DNA from: Mesorhizobium sp. 113-3-3
GTDB lineage: Bacteria; Pseudomonadota; Alphaproteobacteria; Rhizobiales; Rhizobiaceae
DNA length: 64,000 bases
NCBI RefSeq assembly: GCF_016756495.1
Contig: NZ_AP023244.1
Location: forward strand, 1 to 64,000
Direction of reading: 5' to 3'
Below are positions 54,696 to 63,705 of the stretch, piece by piece. The translations under genes and the position numbers were made by a program. Numbering within the stretch: position 1 is the first letter of the stretch; every line of letters starts with the position of its first letter. The notes below the pieces were generated by a model. It did not search any database, had not been told where the DNA came from, and worked only from the letters and a program-made list of their open reading frames with translations.

Positions 54696-55613
54696 GTGAT
54701 GGCGATGGAAGCGGTTTCCGAGGGAGAAATTGTGAGGGCTGCACCCATAACCAGTCGATTTTCAAAATGGAGGGCGGCGATAGCGCCGCTCCTCTTCCTG
54801 TCTCCGGCTCTTGTTGCCCTCATCATATTTCGGTTGTTGCCAGCAGCTTGGCTCGTTCAACAGAGCTTGTCCGGCTACGACGGCGAATTCGTCGGGCTCG
54901 ACAATTTCAAGTTTCTTTTCACGGCGCCATCCTTTGCCAAGACCCTCCAGGCGACCTTAACCTTTGTCGCAGTGACCGTGCCGCTGCAGACGGCAATTGC
55001 TTTTGGCCTCGCTTTGCTGTTCGCCGAAAACTCCAGGATCACCTCGCTGCTACGCGTTTTGGTATTCCTGCCAGTTTTGATCCCGTCGAGTGTTGCAGCC
55101 ATATTGTGGGGGGCTGTATACCGCCCGGAGGGACTGGCAAACGCTCTGCTGACCTCTATCGGTGTAAGCGCTCAGCCATTTCTGGCATCGCAAGACCAGG
55201 CGCTGATGTCGATCACGGTTATGTGCTCGTGGATCGGATGCGGCTTTTTGATGATGTTCCTCATCGGTGGCCTGAAGGACATTCCTCGCGATCTCTATGA
55301 GGCAGCATCGATCGATGGCGCCGGGAAGCTGTCATCGCTGTGGCACATCACAATCCCAATGATGCGTCGGCCACTCGCCTTTGTGATCGTTGCTGACACG
55401 GTGTTCGCATTTCTGCTTTTTGCGCCTATCGCGCTACTCACGCGAGGCGGGCCTAGCGGGAGCACGCAACTGGTTATGTTCGACGTGTATCAACAGGCTT
55501 ACTTTTTCAATGACATGCCACTGGCTGCCGCAGAAGGTTTAACTTTGATGGTGGTTATGATGGTGATCATCCTCATTCAGTTCCGGTTTCTATCGCGGGA
55601 GAAGCAACAATGA
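54696..55613 (+). CDS. Sugar ABC importer permease, MalF/UgpA type
   Basis: 305 residues from GTG 54696 or ATG 54699, immediately after the binding-protein stop. Six or so hydrophobic segments surround the EAA loop LYEAASIDGAGKLSSLWHITI, the site of ATPase contact. It overlaps the next permease gene by four bases (ATGA). Confidence 0.93.
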   Translation: MMAMEAVSEGEIVRAAPITSRFSKWRAAIAPLLFLSPALVALIIFRLLPAAWLVQQSLSGYDGEFVGLDNFKFLFTAPSFAKTLQATLTFVAVTVPLQTAIAFGLALLFAENSRITSLLRVLVFLPVLIPSSVAAILWGAVYRPEGLANALLTSIGVSAQPFLASQDQALMSITVMCSWIGCGFLMMFLIGGLKDIPRDLYEAASIDGAGKLSSLWHITIPMMRRPLAFVIVADTVFAFLLFAPIALLTRGGPSGSTQLVMFDVYQQAYFFNDMPLAAAEGLTLMVVMMVIILIQFRFLSREKQQ

Positions 55614-56461
55614 GCGCGTCAGAAACAAACTCTTTCAGGGCGGGACGCATCGTTCAGCTGCTTTTCCGTATCGCTGTCGCCGCCGCATTTATGCTGCCGA
55701 TCGTTTGGCTGGTTGCAGGAAGCCTTCGGCCCGGTAGCGAGATATTCACATCCCTCGATCCGCTTTCCATTGGCACTTTTATTCCGCCACGGCCGACGCT
55801 GGCAAATTTTGGCAGCGCGCTCGGCGGAGTGTTCCGGACCGGATTGATCAACTCGATCGTCGTGGCGGCATGTACGGTGGTTGTGGGACTGCTGGTATGC
55901 TCAGCCGCAGCCTTCGCGTTGAGTGCTATGCAGTGGCGAGGCCGCGAAGTCGTCTTTGCGATCATCGTCTTCAGCTTCCTGATTCCCGAGGAGGTCGTGG
56001 CTCTCCCTTTATCGGCAATCTTCGCACAGGGCGGGTTACAGAACACCTACACCGCACTGATTGTGCCTTTCGTGGCCAACGGCATAGTAATTTTCCTAAT
56101 GCGGCAATTCTTCCTAGCAGTGCCACGCTCATTGATTGAAGCGGCCCAAATCGATGGGGCCGGCTGGCTGAGGATCTTCCTCCAGATTTTTCTGCCGCTT
56201 TCACGTCCGGCTCTCATAGCCGCCGGAGCGATACTCTTTAATGCGCAATGGCAGGCCTATCTGTGGCCGCTTTTGGTTACCACGCGCGCGGACATGCACC
56301 TCGCCCCAATCACTCTCGGCCTCATGGTGGGGGAGCATACCAGCGACTACGGCCAGATTTTTGCAGCATCAACCATTCTAAGCTTCATCCCAGCGGTTGT
56401 ACTGCTGGGCTTCCAACGCTTTTTCACCGACTCCGTCGCAATGTCGGGCGTCAAAGAATAA
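55610..56461 (+). CDS. Sugar ABC importer permease, MalG/UgpE type
   Basis: 283 residues. EAA loop SLIEAAQIDGAGWLRIFLQI; several membrane segments. The C-terminal end TDSVAMSGVKE and stop are repeated as the permease-tail part of cassettes A and B (36930-36966, 44540-44576), so those cassettes derive from a locus of this kind. Confidence 0.93.
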   Translation: MSASETNSFRAGRIVQLLFRIAVAAAFMLPIVWLVAGSLRPGSEIFTSLDPLSIGTFIPPRPTLANFGSALGGVFRTGLINSIVVAACTVVVGLLVCSAAAFALSAMQWRGREVVFAIIVFSFLIPEEVVALPLSAIFAQGGLQNTYTALIVPFVANGIVIFLMRQFFLAVPRSLIEAAQIDGAGWLRIFLQIFLPLSRPALIAAGAILFNAQWQAYLWPLLVTTRADMHLAPITLGLMVGEHTSDYGQIFAASTILSFIPAVVLLGFQRFFTDSVAMSGVKE

Positions 56462-56533
56462 ACAAGAGAATTGGAATGATCATATACTTAGACGGGTGTT
56501 TCTTTCACGGTTGACGTGGCTAGTCGAAAACTT

Positions 56534-56613
56534 GCTCGAATTGAAGGCAAAATAATATGGTTTCGGAAAAGGCAGTTCCCGTTCGCAACTCTCCCAACCT
56601 GGACGCCCCGGCA
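56534..56613 (+). repeat. 80-bp direct repeat, copy 1 (copy 2 at 56877-56956)
   Basis: Nearly identical to 56877-56956, which includes the ribosome-binding site and first 19 codons of the class II aldolase gene. The 263 bases between the copies look unrelated. A partial tandem duplication or insertion event at the aldolase start explains it. Confidence 0.85.
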
Positions 56614-56736
56614 GCTTTCAGCACCACAGGTTCGGCGATTTCAGAGGGCGACGCGACGGATAGACCAGTACAAGAGCAAACGCAATCTCCTCGAATGAAG
56701 GTGTCACTTGGACTTTGCGGGAAGGCGAAGTCGTGA
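56557..56736 (+). pseudogene. Truncated duplicate of the aldolase start
   Basis: A 59-residue frame whose first 19 residues (MVSEKAVPVRNSPNLDAPA) equal the aldolase N-terminus. The rest reads into unrelated sequence and stops. Directly downstream of the permease gene, so it would be transcribed with the importer. Confidence 0.7.
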
Positions 56737-56899
56737 CCCTGTCGCGGCACCCCAACCTGACGGCAGCGCATTGATCGCTGTGCGGGTGCGTAGCACGCAG
56801 GGATGCTAGCTGGCTAAGGCCGGGCTTGGCGCCGTGCGCTAGTTAGGTTCGTGACCGTCCATTGACGTCGCTGGTCGCTCGAATTGAAGGAAACATTAT

Positions 56900-57676
56900 A
56901 TGGTTTCGGAAAAGGCAGTTCCCGTTCGCAACTCTCCCAACCTAGACGCCCCGGCAATCTGGGACGTCCGTAAGGATCTCGCGGCATGTTTCCGAGCGGC
57001 GGCTCTCAATGGGCTCGAGGAGGGCATCTGCAACCACTTCTCCGCAGTAGTTCCCGGTCACGAGGATCTCTTTATCGTGAACCCCTATGGGTTTGCATTT
57101 TGCGAGCTGACAGCGTCGCGGCTACTGATTTGCAACTTTGATGGTGAAGTCGTTTCGGGAGAGGGTGTTCCCGAGGATACTGCTTTCTTCATTCATGCCG
57201 AGATTCACAAGAGGCTGCCGCGTGCCAAGGTAGTCTTTCATACGCACATGCCGTACGCGACAGCGCTCGCTATGACTGAAGGCGATCCCCTTATCTTCGC
57301 GGGTCAGACGGCATTGAAATTCTACGGTCGCACAGCGGTTGATGATGGCTATAACGGGTTGGCTCTCGATCGCGACGAGGGCCGGAGGATCGCCGAAGCG
57401 GTCGGTGATGCTGACGTGGTGTTTATGAAGCATCATGGCGTAGTCGTGATCGGCGAAACGATCGAGGCCGCGTGGGATGATCTCTACTACCTCGAGCGAG
57501 CCAGCGAAGTGCAATGCTTGGCCCAGTCTACAGGACGTAAAGTGTCGCCTATCGATTCAGGCATCGCTGCGCTGACCGCGAAGCAGTTGCGCGAAGTCGA
57601 TGGAGTCGCTGCCCGGTTGCATTTGAACAGCATAAAACGCGTCCTGTCTGCGCAAGTCCCTCCATTCGACAGCTGA
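56900..57676 (+). CDS. Class II aldolase/adducin family protein
   Basis: 258 residues from ATG 56900 with GAAGGAAA upstream. Metal-binding histidines appear in KVVFHTHMPYATALAM and FMKHHGVVVIG; EGICNHFSAVVPGHED is the substrate-side N-terminus. It is a paralogue of the gene at 28012-28773. Placed after the sugar importer, it could cleave the 2-keto-3-deoxy or phosphorylated product of the divergent operon. The first 19 codons are duplicated upstream. Confidence 0.9.
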   Translation: MVSEKAVPVRNSPNLDAPAIWDVRKDLAACFRAAALNGLEEGICNHFSAVVPGHEDLFIVNPYGFAFCELTASRLLICNFDGEVVSGEGVPEDTAFFIHAEIHKRLPRAKVVFHTHMPYATALAMTEGDPLIFAGQTALKFYGRTAVDDGYNGLALDRDEGRRIAEAVGDADVVFMKHHGVVVIGETIEAAWDDLYYLERASEVQCLAQSTGRKVSPIDSGIAALTAKQLREVDGVAARLHLNSIKRVLSAQVPPFDS

Positions 57677-57873
57677 TGCCATCCTGAGAGCCGTCACGTA
57701 GCCAGCACGAGGAAAAGGTCAGCCCGATCGTCGCCAGGCAAGCTAAAAGATTCCAGCATCGCCTCTGACCTCAAACAGGCAAGGCGAGGTACAGTGCTTT
57801 CTGGTCGACGAGAAGAGCTACGTCGTCGCGGACTATATATTGCGGCATGGGGACTTGCCAGGGTTGTCTAGTT

Positions 57874-58190
57874 GGTTCTGTTGCCACTTTGCTTGAGGCC
57901 AGGGAGGGGCCAGAATTGCAGAACCTCCCCGTCGGAGAAGGGTCGGATCGGAACGCTCCGCCGCAGCGCGGTGGACGCTGTGCTGCGACTTTTGGTTACC
58001 GCTTGTCTGGCAGGGCCCTTCGATGATTTTCGTAGGTTTCAGATGTTCAAGGGCCGCCATTTCGATCGATCCGTCATCCTGCTTTGCATTCGTTGGTACC
58101 TAGCCTACGAGCTGAGCCTGCGCGATCTGATGGAGATGATGGCCGAGCGTGACATCGGCGTCGATCATTCGACAATCCACCATTGGTCTG
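57874..58190 (+). mobile_element. IS6-family remnant, transposase N-terminal end
   Basis: GGTTCTGTTGCCA at 57876-57888 resembles an IS6-family terminal repeat. From ATG 58043 the frame reads FKGRHFDRSVILLCIRWYLA then [20 protein letters not shown], the conserved N-terminus of IS6-family transposases. The frame breaks into an integrase fragment at about 58190, so only the N-terminal third remains. Confidence 0.82.
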
Positions 58191-58420
58191 TTTCCTGGGC
58201 GCGATCCTGACAAGCCTATCGAGCCATGGGTGCTGCATTCCGCCTGCCGTTCGGCGGTTGCGGCGGCGGGTCTTTCCAAGCACATCACCGTCCATACGCT
58301 GCGCCATTCCTTTGCCCCTCACCTGCTCGAGAACGGGACCGATATCCGCATCATCCAGGTCCTGCTCGGCCACGCCCACCTCTCGAACGACGGCGCGCTA
58401 TACGTAGGTCTCCACGATCC
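58186..58420 (+). pseudogene. Tyrosine recombinase (integrase) C-terminal fragment
   Basis: Reads [20 protein letters not shown] and [14 protein letters not shown], the box II Arg-His and following His region of phage-type integrases. The catalytic Tyr block and the N-terminus are missing. Integrases of this type commonly precede the IS91 transposase in rhizobial elements, as here. Confidence 0.82.
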
Positions 58421-58484
58421 GGTCGACGGCCAGTCCGCTCGATCGATTACGACTGGAGGTGACAACGCCGGAATCGTAATCGGT

Positions 58485-59415
58485 TGCGCCCCACCTTCGA
58501 AGTCGCGGACATCTTTCGACGACATAGGAGTTCCTACAGGCGTGAGAACGCCGGTCATCTTGGCCGCGGCGAGCGACGCGTCATGGGCGCGATCGAAGCC
58601 TGCCGAAAGCGGTCACGTCGATGCCTGCGACGATTGCAGCAGGACCCGCATCTCCTATAATTCCTCCCGCAATCACCATTGCCCAAAGTGCCACGGCTCG
58701 GCCCGCAAGGAGTGGGTCGATGCACGCGTCGTCGATCTGTTGCCGGTCCCGTACTTTCATGTGGTCTTCACGCTACCAACTGGCATCGCCGAGATCGCCT
58801 TTCACAACAAGGCGGACGTCTATGCATTGCTGATGCGGAGCGCAGCCCAGACGCTGCAGACCGTTGGCGCCGATCCCAAGCGGTTGGGCGCCGAGATCGG
58901 CATCGTCGCCGTGCTTCACACCTGCGGCCAGGCCATGACCCATCTTCCCCACGTCCATTGCGTCGTGCCCGGCGGCGGTCTCTCGCCCGACAGGTCAAGG
59001 TGGGGTCGCATGCCGGCCGGGCTTCTTTCTGCCCGTGCGCTTGCTGTCGCGCCTGTGTCGGCGGCTCTTTCTGACTGCCCCTGCCGACGCCTTCGCTCAC
59101 GGTGAACTCCGCTTCTTCAACGAACTCAGCCATCTCAACGACGACGAGGCGTTCACCCGCCATCTCGCGCGTGCTCGCCGTGTCGAATGGGTCGTTTATT
59201 AGAAGCCACCGTTCGGCGGCCCTGACCAGGTGCTCGCCTATCTTGGCCGTTACACCCATCGTGTTGCCATCGTCCAGCCGTATCGTCGAGGTCGATGACG
59301 GCCATGTTGCCTTCCGATGGAAGGATTACCGTGGCAATGGTCGCGACCGCGAGAAGATCATGCGCCTTGACCCGCGCGAGTTCATCCGGCGTTTTCTGCT
59401 TCACACGCTTCCCGC
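58485..59415 (+). pseudogene. IS91-family transposase, 5' part, decayed and interrupted
   Basis: Successive frames give [40 protein letters not shown] (zinc-finger-like cysteines), [20 protein letters not shown] and [20 protein letters not shown] (the HxH block of Y2 transposases), then DQVLAYLGRYTHRVAI. Several frameshifts and an in-frame TAG at about 59200 show it is dead. The IS3 element at 59416 splits it. Confidence 0.85.
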
Positions 59416-59433
59416 TGACCTGCCACTGAATTT

Positions 59434-60360
59434 TCATCCGGCTGCAGTTAGAGCCTCGGCGGGTTTTACGCCGTATGGCGCGGGTTGAGCAACGGGTGAT
59501 CGGCGGAGCTGGTCGGGGTTGCGCAGCCGATCGTCCGTTGCGGTGAGATTGGCGGCATAGGCCGCAGGCGTGATGTATCCGAGCGCCGAATGTGGGCGCG
59601 ATCGGTTGTAGTCGTCTGCCCATTCGGCGATGGTTGTTCGGGCATGGTCGAGGCCGAAGAACAGGGTTTCGTTCAGCAACTCGTCCCGCATCCGCCCGTT
59701 GAAGCTTTCGCAGAAGCCGTTCTGCATCGGCTTGCCCGGCGCGATGAAGTGCCATTCCACCTGATGATCCTTCGACCAGGCGAGGATCGCGTTCGAGGTG
59801 AACTCGGTGCCGTGGTCAGAGACGATCATGCCCGGCTTGCCGCGCCGGGCGATCAGTTCCGTCAGTTCACGCGCCACCCGGCGGCCGGAGATCGAGGTGT
59901 CCGGGATCGCCGCCAGGCATTCGCGCGTCACGTCGTCGACGATGTTGAGCACGCGGAAGCGCCGGCCGCAGGCGAACTGGTCATGGACAAAATCCAGCGA
60001 CCAGCGCGCGTTCGGCTTCGCCTGGACCAGGATCGGTGCCCGCGTCCCTACCGCTCGGCGCCTGGAGCGTCGCTTGCGCACGGCCAGTCCTTCTTCGCGG
60101 TATAGCCGGTAGATGCGGTTGATACCCGATGCCTCGCCTTCGCGCCTGAGCAGAATGAACAGCCGCCGATAGCCGAAGCGCCGGCGCTCGTTGGCCAGGT
60201 CGCGTAGCCGGCCGCGCAGTGCCGCCTCAGGTGGGCGACAAGAACGATACCGGATCATCTTGCGATCGGCGCCCACAAAGGAACAGGCCCGCCGCTCCGA
60301 CAGGGCCATCGTGGCCTGCAGATGCGCGACGGCTTCGCGCTTGGCGGCGGGCCCTACCAT
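59434..60360 (-). CDS. IS3-family transposase OrfB (copy 3)
   Basis: 308 residues, identical in protein to copy 2 at 5755-6681, with the complete DDE core and RPHSALGY end. Translated as OrfAB by a -1 shift on the A7 run. Confidence 0.96.
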   Translation of the reverse strand: MVGPAAKREAVAHLQATMALSERRACSFVGADRKMIRYRSCRPPEAALRGRLRDLANERRRFGYRRLFILLRREGEASGINRIYRLYREEGLAVRKRRSRRRAVGTRAPILVQAKPNARWSLDFVHDQFACGRRFRVLNIVDDVTRECLAAIPDTSISGRRVARELTELIARRGKPGMIVSDHGTEFTSNAILAWSKDHQVEWHFIAPGKPMQNGFCESFNGRMRDELLNETLFFGLDHARTTIAEWADDYNRSRPHSALGYITPAAYAANLTATDDRLRNPDQLRRSPVAQPAPYGVKPAEALTAAG

Positions 60361-60620
60361 TTTTTTGAAAGAAGCTCGCGCAGCGCCGACGCTTCCAGCA
60401 TCTGGTCGGCGAGCAGCTTCTTCAGCTTCGCGTTCTCGTCTTCCAGGGCCTTCAGCCGTTTGGCATCGCAGACGTCCATCCCGCCATACTTCGCCTTCCA
60501 GTTATACAGCGTCGCCTCGGAGATCCCATGCTTGCGCGCCAGGTCGCCCGCCTTTGCCCCCGCTTCGTGCTCACGCAGAACCGCGATGATCTGCTCTTCC
60601 GTAAACCGCTTTCTCTTCAT
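60354..60620 (-). CDS. IS3-family transposase OrfA (copy 3)
   Basis: 88 residues, identical to the OrfA of the other copies: N-terminal helix-turn-helix and C-terminal coiled coil; overlaps orfB by seven bases. Confidence 0.95.
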   Translation of the reverse strand: MKRKRFTEEQIIAVLREHEAGAKAGDLARKHGISEATLYNWKAKYGGMDVCDAKRLKALEDENAKLKKLLADQMLEASALRELLSKKW

Positions 60621-60689
60621 CAGTCCGTCCGTCCTTCAATCGAGGCCGGACTCTAATCTCAGATGGAGGAAATTACCCGTGGCAGGTCA

Positions 60690-60960
60690 CCGCCGGCTTC
60701 CACCGCATGCGTCACTTCGGCTTTCTCGCCAATAGCCAGCGACGGGATCGTATCGGTCTCTGTAGGCAGCTCCTCGACCAGCCATCGGCAGCCGCAGGCC
60801 TTCGCCGCCCCGGCCATCATCTTTCTGGTGCGATACATCATGAACTCCGACAATCCGCACCCCCGATATGCTCGCAAAACCAAGCGCCCCGCCGGCGCGC
60901 GACACCGCTTGGCCCTGGCCACACCGAAAGACCTACAGTGTGCATTGAGAGCGCAAAAAT
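60690..60960 (+). pseudogene. IS91-family transposase, 3' part
   Basis: Continues the interrupted gene beyond the IS3 copy: GFHRMRHFGFLANSQRRDRI and LCRQLLDQPSAA match the IS91 C-terminal region, followed by a short decayed tail. Together with 58485-59415 this gives one transposase split by IS3. Confidence 0.75.
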
Positions 60961-61416
60961 CGCCGCCGATCGTCCGGCAAGCTGCTCGCGAAGGTCGCCA
61001 GATCAAGCCAAAATTCGGTAATGCGACCGCACCCGGCGAATTCGCTATCGTCGTCAAACGGCGTGCTCTACTATCTCCATAACGGCGCCAAACAACCCGC
61101 GCCTTACTTCAATCCGGCTTATGTGGGGTCGCCGCGAATGCGTGGACCGTCAGAGGCGACCTCACATAACCCTCCAGATTCCGACGATTTACCGGACAGC
61201 ATTCCGATCAAAGCCGGATGCGATTCCTTCTGCCACGCTGACACCGAGGTGGCCGACAATGACGGACGCGCTCCCCCTCTAGACCCGCGTTCGCTTCTTT
61301 TTGTGTCCCTTTAGAAACTCCTATTCGTGCCGCCAGCGTGCCGACCAGACGTTCCAAGGCGATCATGGCGCAGAATTTGCATTCAAAGCTATGTATAACA
61401 GGAGAATGCCTACAAG
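60961..61416. other. Intergenic stretch between IS91 relic and Lrp gene
   Basis: No supported gene. It may hold the far end of the IS91 element. AGGAGAA at 61400 is the probable ribosome-binding site of the Lrp gene. Confidence 0.4.
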
Positions 61417-61890
61417 ATGCAGGCTCGCAAAACACAGCTCGACGATTTCGATCTAAAAATCCTGCAGTTGGTGCAGTTCGACAACCTCATGCAGCAGCGC
61501 GAAACTGCCGACCGTGTGGGCCTCCCGGCAGCGGCGGTAGCTCGACGTCTTAAATGGCTTCGTTCTGCAGGAACAATCAGAAAGGACATCTCCATCTTAA
61601 ACGAGAGAGCGGTTGGGCGTCCACTGACGGTCATCGTCGAGGTGACGGCTGAAAACCAAAAAATGGATCTGCTCGACGAGATGAAAATACGGTTCCTGAA
61701 CTGCCCCCAGGTGCAGCAATGCTACTGCGTTACTGGCGAAGCTGACTTCATTCTCATCATAAATATTAGCGAAATGGGCGAGTATACGTCTCTTACGCGC
61801 CATTTATTTCTCAAAGAAGGAAACGTCAAGAGCTTCCGAACTTGCATCACGATGGAAAAAGTCAAGGCCGCTGGCCCAGTCCTGCTCTAG
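61417..61890 (+). CDS. Lrp/AsnC-family transcriptional regulator
   Basis: 157 residues. The N-terminal helix-turn-helix (LDDFDLKILQLVQFDNLMQ through AAAVARRLKWLRSAGTI) is followed by a RAM/AsnC ligand domain (VQQCYCVTGEADFILIINI). It probably senses an amino acid. No neighbouring gene is an obvious target; it stands next to IS91 debris, so its original partner may be lost. Confidence 0.92.
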   Translation: MQARKTQLDDFDLKILQLVQFDNLMQQRETADRVGLPAAAVARRLKWLRSAGTIRKDISILNERAVGRPLTVIVEVTAENQKMDLLDEMKIRFLNCPQVQQCYCVTGEADFILIINISEMGEYTSLTRHLFLKEGNVKSFRTCITMEKVKAAGPVLL

Positions 61891-62042
61891 CAATCACTAT
61901 TCGGCGCCTCGACTTCAGGTTCGCCGCTCCGTGCTTACGCTACTGAGTCAGATGGAGAGTGTGAACAGGTAATGTATGAACGATTTGACCGCTGCGATGA
62001 TCAGGCAATCGCCGGCAAAGGAAGCCATTGATGGTCGCAGAT

Positions 62043-62534
62043 TCAGGCGACATTTATCTCACGTTCAAGTACATTTTGCAATCCAAAGTTTTTGTCGTAG
62101 TAAGTGGCGCCGGTGTCAAAAAACCCGGACGCTAAATAAAAATGTCTAGCCGTTACGTTATCTTCTTCAACGGCAAGCATGAGGCGCCTGACAAATGGGC
62201 GGTTTGTTGAAATCCATTGAGAGACAAGTCCAGTCGCCGCTCTTCCATATCCGTTACCTTGGTATCCTCGGCCAACGCGAAAGCTGTGCAAGGTAATCAC
62301 GCCTGGCGGGGCCCATTCCGGCAAGGCCGCTTTTTCACGCAGGACGAAGAAGCCAACGATCTGATGGCGGACTACGATTGAAAATGGGTGCTCCAGGTCG
62401 GGGCGCCCGTTACCTTGAAGCTCAGAGAACACCAAATCCAACGGGTCGACAAACTGTTCTTGCTCGGGCTCAAGCTTTAAGTGCGCGACGCGGACTCGAT
62501 CAAAATGAGATAACGTTTTCAGGGTCGCATGCAT
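62043..62534 (-). CDS. GNAT-family N-acetyltransferase
   Basis: 163 residues. The acetyl-CoA-binding motif A is visible as HSFRVGRGYQGNGYGRAATG, followed by MLAVEEDNVTARHFYLASGF. The gene is typical in size. The substrate is unknown; neighbours give no hint. Confidence 0.88.
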   Translation of the reverse strand: MHATLKTLSHFDRVRVAHLKLEPEQEQFVDPLDLVFSELQGNGRPDLEHPFSIVVRHQIVGFFVLREKAALPEWAPPGVITLHSFRVGRGYQGNGYGRAATGLVSQWISTNRPFVRRLMLAVEEDNVTARHFYLASGFFDTGATYYDKNFGLQNVLEREINVA

Positions 62535-63567
62535 GGGAGATATCCCTATCGGGCAGTCGCAGTCTCTGATGAAGCAAAATGAATAATCTGCCTACCACCC
62601 GAATGTCGGCGAGAATATCCGTCCGGTTCCAAAGGATGCGCGCAAAAATCGTGCCAACTAAGCAGAAATAATCTCGAATGATATTTAAGGACATTAAGAG
62701 CATGAGAGTGAAGCTGAGTACGAACATCGTGTCGCGGACGCGACAAACGCGATACCAGGTGTCGTAGCTCCGCGTCCCGAAAAACGGCGGACGCCGTCTT
62801 CGCAAAGTATCTAGCGCAGCCACAGGACGATTGCCGCGAGTGTGACGACAGCGCGGGCATGGCAGCGATCGCATCCTTGGCGCCGATGGCTTGGCGTAGA
62901 TGGTCGGACAGTCCTTCAATCAAGGCGGCGGCTTGTGGCAAACGGGAGCGACCGTGAGCACTCTCTCCAGAGGAGGATCAACCCCTCCCTTCCCAAGGCT
63001 TTGCAACCTTGATCCATGGCCGGTGTTCGCTTCGCCGTCAAATACTCGAGGGAGCAGCCCAGGTGCGGGAAAGCGGCCAGCGGCGGCCCACTTTCGAGGT
63101 CTCGTGGTCGTAGGCCGGGTTAAGGTTCGGAATGTTCACGCGCGGCATGATCGTCCGTTGACTATCTTTCTATGAACTTCAGTCCACGTCTGCCACCATG
63201 CTGATTGTGATTATTGCCACCTGTCGCCATCGTGGACCTCCGGCGTCTCGGACGCGCAACGAGGAGTCTCGCGGTTTCGGCCTGCCAAACTTGACGACCA
63301 ATAGATGAAGGAACTCTCGACCGGTTCCCTTCAAACTCCTGTAAGGAATTCGACAAAAAAGCGACACTGCCTGGCCGAATTCATTCCTAACCGCTTGAAA
63401 TTTAAGCCCTGACTGCGTCTGGCATGCCTTTTGCTGCGCGTCGCGTGACGTTCACTGAAACAGAGTTTTTTCATGCGCACACAGAATCCCAAATAATGCC
63501 GATTTATATGATAATTTTATAAAAAGATAACAAGCACATCTCGCCCCTCAAGAATGGAGAAAGACCC
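62535..63567. other. About 1 kb without a convincing gene
   Basis: Frames are short and overlapping. The minus strand at about 62790-62940 (LIEGLSDHLRQAIGAKDAIA) resembles the end of an IS5-type transposase, but only weakly. 63490-63540 is AT-rich and probably contains the promoter of the following small peptide gene. Confidence 0.35.
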
Positions 63568-63696
63568 ATGACCCGCACCATTGCAACAGTAACTTGCCTT
63601 CTTACCGCTTCGGCCTCGGTGTTCGCAACAGAAGCAAGAGACTCTAACGATGTTCCTTCAAAGCGCACGCTAGATGATAGCAGTGACTCGGCTTGA
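63568..63696 (+). CDS. Small exported peptide (42 residues), unknown
   Basis: ATG 63568 has GGAGAAAG seven bases upstream and an AT-rich promoter-like region before it. The product begins with a good signal peptide (MTRTIATVTCLLTASASVFA), leaving about 22 residues (TEARDSNDVPSKRTLDDSS and end) rich in Asp and Ser. It ends nine bases before the GntR start at 63706. It could be a genuine small periplasmic peptide or the 5' end of a truncated exported protein. Confidence 0.5.
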   Translation: MTRTIATVTCLLTASASVFATEARDSNDVPSKRTLDDSSDSA

Positions 63697-63705
63697 GAAG
63701 GCTGC

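Larger units (their letters stand above)
59416..60689 (-). mobile_element. IS3-family element copy 3 (complete)
   Basis: 1274 bp with TGACCTGCCAC / GTGGCAGGTCA ends. A 4-bp target duplication CCGC flanks it (59412-59415 and 60690-60693), which fixes the duplication size for this element. It is inserted in the decayed IS91 transposase gene. Confidence 0.95.

Noticed and set aside
57874..60960. A possible prophage suggested by the integrase fragment
   Set aside because: No phage structural or lysis genes occur; the fragment sits directly before an IS91 transposase and fits an IS-associated recombinase.
62500..62941. IS5-type transposase relic on the minus strand
   Set aside because: Only a short weak resemblance at the supposed C-terminus and no DDE residues; not listed as a mobile element.
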